The notes under the pieces were generated by a model. It made no database searches and had not been told where the DNA came from. It was given only the letters and a program-made list of their open reading frames with translations. A stretch of 64,000 nucleotides of DNA, taken from contig OZ255631.1 in NCBI GenBank assembly GCA_965276835.1, forward strand, positions 2,790,001 through 2,854,000, written 5' to 3'. The translations under genes and the position numbers were made by a program. The DNA comes from BOG-932 sp965276835 (GTDB lineage Bacteria; Pseudomonadota; Alphaproteobacteria; BOG-932; Roseiterribacteraceae). Shown here one piece after another: positions 57,932 through 64,000 of the stretch (position 1 is its first letter; each line of letters starts with the position of its first letter).

Positions 57932-58933
57932 CTAGAAGGTCATGTCGACATCGTCGTCGGCGGGCTTGCGCGCGTCGCTGCGCACTTCGCGCGCCATGCG
58001 GGCCAAGTCCGGCGCGCGCTTGCCGAAGGTTTCGACCAGGAAATCGATAAAGACGCGAACCTTGGGCGACATTTGGGGCGTGCGGGGGAACACGGCATAG
58101 ACGCTGGCGTCGAAACTGGTTGGGGTCAGTTCACATTCCGGCAGGATGCGCTTGATCCGGCCCATGCCGAGTTCCTCCGAGATCAGCCACACCGGCAGCA
58201 GCGCAATCCCGACGCCCTCCAGCGCCGCCTTGCGGATCATCGGCACGTCGTTGACCTGCAGGCTGCCGCTGACCCGAAGTTCGTGGACACCGGACGTATC
58301 GCGATAGAACCAGCTCGCCTGCCCGCCCTCCATGTCGCCTTCCTGCGGGATCGACAGGCAGTTGTGCAGCAGCAGGTCCTGCGGATGGCGGATCGGCGGG
58401 TGGTCGCGCAGATAGGCGGCGGAGGCGAACAGCACACGCTCCATGCCGGGCGACAGGCGGCGGATCATCAGCGACGGATCGTCGGGCACGCCGATCCGGA
58501 TCGAGACGTCGATCTTGCTGTCCAGAATATCGCGCGGCTCTTCGGTCAGCCAAAGCCGCAGCTTGATGTTGGGGTAGAGCCTGAGGAATCCCGGCAGCGC
58601 GTCGGTCAAAAACTCGCTGCCGATGCTGACCCGCGTATGAACACTGAGCAGCCCGGACGGCGTGCCCTGATGGGCGGAGATCGCATCCGACAGTGCGTCG
58701 ATGTGATCGAGGATCTGGCAGGCTTTTTCGTAATAGAGCTCGCCCACCTGGGTCAACGCCAGCTTGCGGCTGGTGCGATTGAGCAACCGTGCGCCTGTGC
58801 TTTCCTCCAGGGCGCTGATCTTGCGCGATACGGAGGCGGAGGACAGCCCCATGGCGCGGCCGGCCGCCGAAAGGCTGCCCGCCCGGACGACGCGCGTGAA
58901 AATGCGCATGCCCTCAGTCGAATCCACCGCCAC
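57932..58933 (-). CDS. LysR-family transcriptional regulator
   Basis: The protein has 333 residues from GTG at 58933; a second GTG two codons later (58927) has better SD spacing (AGAGG). HTH: MRIFTRVVRAGSLSAAGRAMGLSSASVSRKISALEESTGARLLNRTSRKLALTQVG. The effector domain runs to VFIDFLVETFGKRAPDLARMAREV, and a charged tail (SDARKPADDDVDMTF) follows. It is probably monocistronic. It resembles the PcaQ/GltC-like aromatic or general regulator type; target unknown. Confidence 0.87.
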   Translation of the reverse strand: MAVDSTEGMRIFTRVVRAGSLSAAGRAMGLSSASVSRKISALEESTGARLLNRTSRKLALTQVGELYYEKACQILDHIDALSDAISAHQGTPSGLLSVHTRVSIGSEFLTDALPGFLRLYPNIKLRLWLTEEPRDILDSKIDVSIRIGVPDDPSLMIRRLSPGMERVLFASAAYLRDHPPIRHPQDLLLHNCLSIPQEGDMEGGQASWFYRDTSGVHELRVSGSLQVNDVPMIRKAALEGVGIALLPVWLISEELGMGRIKRILPECELTPTSFDASVYAVFPRTPQMSPKVRVFIDFLVETFGKRAPDLARMAREVRSDARKPADDDVDMTF

Positions 58934-58983
58934 CTCTTCGCTTTCTGCAAAGCAAGTTAGGAGCGAATAGGCAAGAACGGCAA

Positions 58984-59015
58984 GAAAATCCCCTCGCCCG
59001 CGAAGCGGGAGAGGG
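58984..59015 (-). terminator. Rho-independent terminator after the LLM gene
   Basis: Hairpin CCCTCGCCCG-cgaa-GCGGGAGAGGG with a T-tract (GATTTTC) on the reverse strand. It begins 3 bases past the LLM stop. It resembles the larger repeat at 37350-37530. Confidence 0.7.
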
Positions 59016-59017
59016 CT

Positions 59018-60355
59018 TTAAACCTTCGCGTGGGGATCGACGACCTTCTGGCCGCCGATGTCCATCTCGGTCTTCTTGGCGTGCGGATCGAAAGACGGAA
59101 TCGAGAAGCCGCCGCCACGTTCGCCGAGCACTTCCGCCTTGGAGACGGAAATGTCGGTGTTCTTGCGCCGGCCGTAGGATTCGACCAGCGGGATGTCGCC
59201 GTCTGCCAGCGGCTTCATGTATTTCTTGCGCTTGAACGCCGCCTCGATATAGGGCGCGAGTTCCTCGGCCTTCTTCTTCTGGCGGATTTCGTCGCGCGCC
59301 TTGAACTCCGGCGCCAGTTCCTTGGCGAACAGTTCCAACGATTCGCAGATATGCGCGTGCTTGTTGTTGCCGACCTGCTGGACGAAGATGATCTGGTCCA
59401 TGCCGATCCGCTCATAGCGCTCGAATTGCTCGCGCACCTGGGCGGGGGTGCCGATGCCGCCATGGCCGGAATTCTCCGGAATGGTCGCCTCGACCTCCTT
59501 GAATTTCTTCCAGACCTCGGAGCGGCCGGGATAGTGCTCGCCGTAGGAGGCGACATAACCCAGCGAGTAACCAAAGAACTTGAAACCCTCGCGGCCGCGG
59601 TTGATCGCTTCCTGCTCGTCATGATGCACCGACATGGCGCTGACGATGGCGATGTTCGGGTTGACCGTGTGCGAGATCGGCACGCACTGGTCGGACTTGA
59701 TGATGTCGTAATATTCCTGGACCCAATGACCCGCCTGTTCCGGCTCGACGAAGGCGAAGGCCAACGCGCCCAGGCCCATGCGGGCGGCGCGGTGGATCGA
59801 TTCGCGGCGCGAGCAGGCCAGCCACATCGGCGGGTGCGGCTTCTGCACCGGCTTGGGCACGATATTGCGGGTGGGCATCGAAAAATACTGGCCCTTGAAG
59901 CCTGGATAGGGCGTCATCGCCAGCATGTTGGCGGCCTGTTCGGCGCCTTCGGCCCACAATGCCGTCTTGTTGTCCGGGTTCTGCATGAACCCTTCCATCT
60001 CCAGCGCCGAGGCGGATTCGCCGGTGCCCCATTCGACGCGGCCCTTGGATACCAGGTCCAACGCGGCGATGCGCTCTGCGGCGCGGGCCGGGTGGTTATA
60101 ATTCGGCGACATCAGCATGACGCCGTGACCCAGGCGGATGTTCTTGGTGCGCTGCGAGCAGGCGGCGAGGAAAACCTCGGGCGCGGAAGAGTGGGAATAT
60201 TCCTCCAGGAAGTGGTGCTCGACCTCCCAGACATATTCAATACCAAGCTTGTCGGCCAATTCGACCTGATCCAGCGCTTCCTGGTAAACGCGCAGCTCCG
60301 AACCTTCTTCCCAGGGTGTCGGCACCTGGTGTTCATAGAACAAGCCAAACTTCAT
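59018..60355 (-). CDS. LLM-class flavin-dependent monooxygenase (long form)
   Basis: The protein has 445 residues from ATG at 60355 after GGGAAGGGAA. EHHFLEEYSHSSAPEVFLAACSQRTKNIRLGHGVMLMSP and GRVEWGTGESASALEMEGF are the family core. A long C-terminal extension (about 85 residues, rich in Lys/Glu) follows the usual end. It ends with a short glycine-rich tail (GGGFSIPSFDPHAKKTEM). It resembles alkanal/alkane-type long LLMs. It is monocistronic with its own terminator. Substrate unknown. Confidence 0.86.
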   Translation of the reverse strand: MKFGLFYEHQVPTPWEEGSELRVYQEALDQVELADKLGIEYVWEVEHHFLEEYSHSSAPEVFLAACSQRTKNIRLGHGVMLMSPNYNHPARAAERIAALDLVSKGRVEWGTGESASALEMEGFMQNPDNKTALWAEGAEQAANMLAMTPYPGFKGQYFSMPTRNIVPKPVQKPHPPMWLACSRRESIHRAARMGLGALAFAFVEPEQAGHWVQEYYDIIKSDQCVPISHTVNPNIAIVSAMSVHHDEQEAINRGREGFKFFGYSLGYVASYGEHYPGRSEVWKKFKEVEATIPENSGHGGIGTPAQVREQFERYERIGMDQIIFVQQVGNNKHAHICESLELFAKELAPEFKARDEIRQKKKAEELAPYIEAAFKRKKYMKPLADGDIPLVESYGRRKNTDISVSKAEVLGERGGGFSIPSFDPHAKKTEMDIGGQKVVDPHAKV

Positions 60356-60447
60356 CTTGGAATTCCCTTCCCACATCGGCGCAACTCAGGCGCTTGGTCC
60401 GCCACCCATATACCAGTGGGCGCGATGCGATAAGCGGTAAGAGACAA

Positions 60448-60480
60448 CCACCATCTTTGCAATATCTGCAAAGATGGTGG
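60448..60480 (-). terminator. 14-bp perfect hairpin after the metal ABC operon
   Basis: CCACCATCTTTGCA-atatc-TGCAAAGATGGTGG. It begins 2 bases past the permease stop and is followed on the reverse strand by TTGTCTCTT. Likely terminator of the znu-like operon. Confidence 0.7.
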
Positions 60481-60482
60481 GG

Positions 60483-61283
60483 TCAGGCCGTGCCGCGAGA
60501 CAGCGATCCGGGAAACAGGCTGGCGAAATAGGCCAAGCCGCTGAGTGCGGCGATCCAGAAACTGGTCGGCCAGTCGCTGTAATAAGCGAGCGTGATGCCC
60601 GCCCAAGTTTCAGCCAGCGCCAAAACGACGGTCAGCATGATGCCGCCGGCGACACCGGTGGTGACACGCTGCGCCGCCGCCGCCGGACCAACCATCAGAG
60701 TGAAAACCAGCAGAACGCCGACGATCTGCGCCGCCTCGGCCACCGCAACCGCGACGATCGCCATGAACAGGACGGACAATAGACGGGGCGACACACCCCG
60801 CGCCTCAGCCAGTTCAGGCTGCAAGGTCACAAACAGCAGCGGCCGGGCAATGACGGCAATGGCGGCGATACAGACGACGCCCAGGATCGCCAACGTGTAG
60901 ACCGTCGCGCGGTCGACGCCGAAGACATTGCCGAACAGCAGCGCGGTCGCCTGGGTGGCGAACGATGTGTAGAAATGCAGGAACAGCAGGCCGAGGCCCA
61001 GCGCCAGCGACAGGACCATGCCGATGGCGACATCGCGGCCGCTGACCCGGTCGCCGAGCAGCCCCATGGCAATGCCGGCGGCGAAGGTCATCGCCATCAG
61101 GCCCCAGAAGGGCGAGATCCCGACCAGCACCGCCCCGGTGGCCCCGGCAAAGCCGACATGCGACAGCGCATGGCCGGCGAAGGTCTGCCCGCGCATCACC
61201 AGGAAGAACCCGACGATGCCGGCAACAATCGCCACAGCTCCGCCTGCCGCAAGCGCGTTTCGAACGAATTCGTAATCAAGCAT
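60483..61283 (-). CDS. znuB: Metal ABC transporter permease (ZnuB/MntB type)
   Basis: The protein has 266 residues from ATG at 61283 (MLDYEFVRNALAAGG), which overlaps the ATPase stop by 8 bases. Seven to eight helices are visible, starting AIVAGIVGFFLVMRGQTFAGHALSHVGFAGA (the conserved GH.LSH..F motif) and VLLVFTLMVGPAAAAQRVTTG. It carries Zn, Mn or Fe across the inner membrane with the ATPase and binding protein. Metal identity is inferred from the Zur-like site upstream. Confidence 0.87.
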   Translation of the reverse strand: MLDYEFVRNALAAGGAVAIVAGIVGFFLVMRGQTFAGHALSHVGFAGATGAVLVGISPFWGLMAMTFAAGIAMGLLGDRVSGRDVAIGMVLSLALGLGLLFLHFYTSFATQATALLFGNVFGVDRATVYTLAILGVVCIAAIAVIARPLLFVTLQPELAEARGVSPRLLSVLFMAIVAVAVAEAAQIVGVLLVFTLMVGPAAAAQRVTTGVAGGIMLTVVLALAETWAGITLAYYSDWPTSFWIAALSGLAYFASLFPGSLSRGTA

Positions 61284-62106
61284 GGTGGTGATGCCCATGA
61301 TCGTGACCGTGCGCATGATCGTGCAGATGATCGCCGCGTTCGACCTCATGCTGGCCGGACATCACGAAAATCCGCCCCGTCACCCGCACCACCTCGATCG
61401 GCGAACCGTAAAGGCGGGAAAGGACCGGACCGGTGATCACGTCATCGACCGAACCCAGCGCGGCCTGCCGGTTGCCGAGATAGAGAACGCGGTCGAGTGC
61501 GCCCAGCAGCGGGTTCAGCTCATGGGCGCTGAACAGCACGGTGATGCCGAGCTCACGCTGCAATGAGCGGACAAGGTCGATCACCGCGCTTTGACGGCTG
61601 GGGTCCAGGCTGATCAGCGGTTCGTCGAGCAGGAGGATATTCGGTTGGCCGAGCAAGGCCTGCGCCAACAGCAGACGCTGCCGCTCGCCGCCGGACAGGT
61701 CGGCCAGCGGACGTTTCGCCAGGGCCGTGGCGCCGACCAGTTCGAGCGCGCGGTCCGCATCGCGGTAATCGGCCTTCGCCGGCAACGGATTGCCCCAGCG
61801 ATGGCCGTTGGCGGCGCTGACCACGAAGTCGCGCCCGCTAAGCCGCACGGCCGGCGGCGCACTGCCCGCCTGGGGCATGTAGCCGATGGCGGGGTTGCCG
61901 CGCCGGGCGGGATCGCCCGCCACGGCGATGCTGCCGGCAATCAGTGGAACCAGCCCGAGGATGGCGCGCATCAACGTCGTCTTGCCGGCGCCGTTCGCCC
62001 CCAGCATGCCGATGAACTCGCCCTCCAGGATCGCGAGCGACACGTCGGACAGGATGGTCCTGCCGCCGAGCGCGACGGTCACTCCGTCAAGCGCAAGGGC
62101 CGTCAT
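61276..62106 (-). CDS. znuC: Metal ABC transporter ATP-binding protein with His-rich tail
   Basis: The protein has 276 residues from ATG at 62106. Walker A GANGAGKTT, Q-loop (MPQAG), signature LSGGERQR, Walker B ILLLDEP and H-loop (SAHE). The C-terminus adds a His/Asp tail (HLHDHAHGHDHGHHHHA), ten His in 17 residues. It energises the permease next to it. His-rich stretches are usual in the binding protein, not the ATPase; here the tail may sense or store metal in the cytoplasm. It overlaps both neighbours by 4-8 bases. Confidence 0.9.
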   Translation of the reverse strand: MTALALDGVTVALGGRTILSDVSLAILEGEFIGMLGANGAGKTTLMRAILGLVPLIAGSIAVAGDPARRGNPAIGYMPQAGSAPPAVRLSGRDFVVSAANGHRWGNPLPAKADYRDADRALELVGATALAKRPLADLSGGERQRLLLAQALLGQPNILLLDEPLISLDPSRQSAVIDLVRSLQRELGITVLFSAHELNPLLGALDRVLYLGNRQAALGSVDDVITGPVLSRLYGSPIEVVRVTGRIFVMSGQHEVERGDHLHDHAHGHDHGHHHHA

Positions 62107-62990
62107 TGCGGCGCCCCGGACAAAGCGGCGTCGAGAATATCCAGCTGCGCCAGCATCCAGTCCTGGTAATGGACGCCCGGCGGTTCGGTCTCGCTGATCC
62201 CGACGACCGGTATCTTTTCCGCCTCGGCAATCGCCTTCATCCGCTGCGAAAGCTCGCCGCCGGATTGCGTGTTGTAGAGCAGCGCCTTGACGCGATGGTT
62301 CTTGAGATCGTCCTCGAACGCGGCAACGTCGCGGGCGCTGGGTTCCGTTCCATTCATGACGGCGCGTGCAAAGGCGACATTGCGGATTTCCAGCCCGATA
62401 TGCCACGCCATGAGGTCGAAGACCGGCTCGGTCGCCGTTATCGCTGTGCCGTCATATTTCCTCCGCATCGCCGCAGCCTTCTCAGCGATCGGCGTCATGG
62501 CGTCATGCAACGTCTTTGTCCGCAATTTATAGCCGTCGGCGTCCGAAGCGTCGGCGTTTGCCAAATCGATCGCGACGGCGTCGGCCACCGCCAGAACGAT
62601 AGCCCACTCGTACCAGAGATGCGGATTGTCGCCGATCGGCAGCTGGTTCAGTTCAGAAACCACGATGACCTTGCGCCTGTAGTTTTTCGACGCCGCCAGC
62701 AGCTTCGCCATCCACGGGTCATAGTTCGCGCCGTTATAGATCACCAGATCGGCATCGGCGACCGCACGGGCAACCGACGCCGAGGCCTCGAACTCATGCG
62801 GATCCTGGGCCGGATTATTGAGCACGCTCGTCACCGACACCGCATCGCCGCCGATCTGGGCGGCGATATCGCCATAGATATTCTCCGCGGCCACCACGCG
62901 CAGCGGCGCGGCAACGGCATGGCCGGATAAAAGGAGAATGATAAGTAACAGGCCGATCCTGACGGCGCGGGCCTGCGTAAGCGATACCAC
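62103..62990 (-). CDS. znuA: Metal ABC transporter substrate-binding protein (ZnuA/TroA type)
   Basis: The protein has 295 residues from GTG at 62990. A signal peptide (RIGLLLIILLLSGHAVAA) precedes VVAAENIYGDIAAQIGGDAVSVTSVL. Likely metal ligands are His in DPHEFEAS, His in IGDNPHLWYE, and late acidic residues near ISETEPPG. The long His/Asp loop of classical ZnuA is absent; the His-rich stretch sits in the ATPase instead. Its ATG-less start and the dyad upstream suggest tight metal-controlled expression. Confidence 0.88.
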   Translation of the reverse strand: MVSLTQARAVRIGLLLIILLLSGHAVAAPLRVVAAENIYGDIAAQIGGDAVSVTSVLNNPAQDPHEFEASASVARAVADADLVIYNGANYDPWMAKLLAASKNYRRKVIVVSELNQLPIGDNPHLWYEWAIVLAVADAVAIDLANADASDADGYKLRTKTLHDAMTPIAEKAAAMRRKYDGTAITATEPVFDLMAWHIGLEIRNVAFARAVMNGTEPSARDVAAFEDDLKNHRVKALLYNTQSGGELSQRMKAIAEAEKIPVVGISETEPPGVHYQDWMLAQLDILDAALSGAPQ

Positions 62991-63058
62991 GACGGGCGAT
63001 TTCCTGATTTTATAGCTAGGGCCGATTCCCGTACGCCGAAAGGCGCGGGAAACCGCCG

Positions 63059-63071
63059 GTTATATAATAAC
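63059..63071. promoter_or_regulatory. Candidate Zur box upstream of the znu operon
   Basis: GTTATATAATAAC is nearly palindromic and lies 69 bases before the znuA start, between divergent genes. It resembles the GTTATA-rich Zur boxes of alphaproteobacteria. No regulator gene is in the window. Confidence 0.45.
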
Positions 63072-63132
63072 GATGCTATCCGACCGCCATCGCCCGTGCA
63101 ACGCGGGCCGGGGTCGCAACCGGGGAACTCAA

Positions 63133-63570
63133 ATGGACTTGCAAACGCTATTGGACGAACGCGCGGTCATGCATGGGCTGAACCGGTTCGCGCGCATTCT
63201 GGACGGGCGCGAATGGGACTCGGTGCATGAGGTGTTCGCGGATGATGTGACGTTCGACTACAGCGACGGAGGGGAGCAGTCGGGCATCGCGGCGATGACG
63301 GATCAGTTCCGGCGCTACCTCGGGGGCTGCGGACCGTCGCAACATCTGCTGGGCAGCATTGTGATCGTCGTGAATGGCGATAAGGCTACCAGCAATGCCT
63401 ATGTCCAGGCCCGCCACCAGGGCAAGGACGGCAAGGAACATCTATTCCTGGATTCGAACGGCGAATATATCGACCAATGGGAGCGCCGGCCCGAGGGCTG
63501 GCGCATCGTGCGGCGCGATGTGCGTTGGCTGGTGACGATCGGCGAAATGGCAGTCCTGGCGAAGGGATAA
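63133..63570 (+). CDS. NTF2-like (SnoaL_4-type) protein
   Basis: The protein has 145 residues starting MDLQTLLDERAVMHGLNRFARILDGREWDSVHEVFADDVTFDYSDGGEQSG, after GGGGAACTCAA. Later come QHLLGSIVIVVNGDKATSNAYVQARHQG and a final strand with WERRPEGWRIVRRDVRWLV. It is typical of the ring-hydroxylating dioxygenase beta-subunit-like subgroup. It is divergent from the znu operon, sharing the 142-base gap. It may also be under Zur-box influence. Role unknown. Confidence 0.82.
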   Translation: MDLQTLLDERAVMHGLNRFARILDGREWDSVHEVFADDVTFDYSDGGEQSGIAAMTDQFRRYLGGCGPSQHLLGSIVIVVNGDKATSNAYVQARHQGKDGKEHLFLDSNGEYIDQWERRPEGWRIVRRDVRWLVTIGEMAVLAKG

Positions 63571-63572
63571 CC

Positions 63573-64000
63573 TCAGGCACCCTGCACACTGACCGCCATC
63601 AGCCGCCTCTCAATGGCGCGGCGGCCGAGCCATAGGATCAGGATAGCCACGACCATCGAGGCGGTCCCAACGAGCGAGATCGACCAGCCGACAGCGCTGT
63701 CGCGATGAAAGATATGGTCGGTCGAGGCGGCGATCGCCGTGGGTCCGATGCCTAGTCCGATCATGTTGGTGAAGAACAGATAGGTCGCGGACACCTGCCC
63801 GCGCATGCGCACCGGGGTCACGGTCTGCAGCACCGCGATGTTCACGCCGGCCCACGTCAACGAGAAGAAACCGGAAAGCGAAACCAAGGCAAGCGACAGC
63901 CATGGTATCGTGCAGATCGTGCCGAGCGAGCCTGTTGCGACCATACCGATCGCGTACGGAATGCCGGTCGCCGACAGCACGTCCAATCGTCCCTTCTGCG
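63573..64000 (-). CDS. MFS transporter, C-terminal part
   Basis: This is the last 142 codons of a membrane protein that continues past the window edge; an internal TTG at 63986 is not the real start. Four hydrophobic helices are clear (IPYAIGMVATGSLGTI, LALVSLSGFFSLTWAG, FFTNMIGLGIGPTAIAA, VGTASMVVAILILWLG) with the typical VRMRGQVSATY loop of the second MFS half. The stop lies 3 bases from that of the convergent NTF2-like gene. Substrate unknown. Confidence 0.75.
   Translation of the reverse strand, partial: QKGRLDVLSATGIPYAIGMVATGSLGTICTIPWLSLALVSLSGFFSLTWAGVNIAVLQTVTPVRMRGQVSATYLFFTNMIGLGIGPTAIAASTDHIFHRDSAVGWSISLVGTASMVVAILILWLGRRAIERRLMAVSVQGA

Noticed and set aside
1..64000. tRNA, rRNA or prophage genes
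   Set aside because: No cloverleaf, ribosomal signature, integrase or phage structural gene was recognised on reading both strands; a covariance-model scan would be decisive.

Overview
The window is a GC-rich chromosomal stretch that fits a free-living alphaproteobacterium, of a type resembling Sphingomonadales or Micropepsaceae. This rests on the GC-rich coding style, a TonB-dependent receptor inside a catabolic cluster, a SapC-family protein, many short-chain dehydrogenases (SDRs) and P450s, and dispersed palindromes of the ATGGCCGGG-cttga-CCCGGCCAT type. The rank below class is a guess. No rRNA, tRNA, CRISPR array or complete insertion sequence was seen.

Layout. 1-1315: a membrane protein overlapping a CbxX/SpoVK-type AAA+ ATPase that runs off the left edge. 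1455-9422: a leftward catabolic unit with a TonB-dependent receptor carrying a C-terminal OmpA domain, an NTF2-like protein, a luciferase-like monooxygenase (LLM), an EthD protein, three SDRs (one degenerate) and an EthD-like protein. 9660-15168: a leftward seven-gene unit (carboxymuconolactone decarboxylase-like protein, beta-hydroxyacid dehydrogenase, aldehyde dehydrogenase, SDR, P450, 2Fe-2S ferredoxin, NTF2-like protein) facing an AraC regulator. 16209-16795: a ParD/ParE toxin-antitoxin pair whose toxin starts at CTG. 16882-23493: quinone oxidoreductase, NTF2-like protein, PQQ dehydrogenase, SDR, FAD oxidoreductase and a divergent TetR. 23600-23890: a GIY-YIG nuclease between palindromic repeats. 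24041-29013: a leftward unit with a CYP51-like P450, its 3Fe-4S ferredoxin and two LLMs. 29194-37302: two tandem phosphotransferase-fold proteins, a tyrosine phosphatase, a GST, a quinohemoprotein, two divergent secreted proteins and an orphan ABC permease. 37544-42663: LLM, SMP-30 lactonase, KshA-like Rieske oxygenase and KstD-like dehydrogenase. 42664-46978: an AT-richer patch, a small membrane protein, amidohydrolase, PaiB-like protein, NTF2-like protein and two secreted tandem paralogues. 47119-56188: ferredoxin reductase, LysR, three P450s, a 2Fe-2S ferredoxin, a radical SAM protein, LLM and TetR. 56322-60355: SDR, SapC, LysR and LLM. 60483-62990: a Znu-type metal ABC transporter. 63133-64000: an NTF2-like protein and the end of an MFS transporter.

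Taken together, this looks like a catabolic island for hydrophobic polycyclic or terpenoid/steroid-like substrates. Uptake would be through the receptor. Oxygenation would be by five P450s, six LLMs and a Rieske oxygenase, fed by three ferredoxins and one visible ferredoxin-NADP reductase. Alcohol and aldehyde oxidation would follow by SDRs, an aldehyde dehydrogenase and two quinoproteins, with ring dehydrogenation by KstD-type flavoproteins. Small NTF2-like or ferredoxin-like alpha/beta proteins sit beside most oxidases. The KstD/KshA-like pair is the best hint towards a steroid-type ring system; the real substrate cannot be read from the sequence. Control is local, by AraC, TetR (two) and LysR (two) regulators with visible candidate operators.
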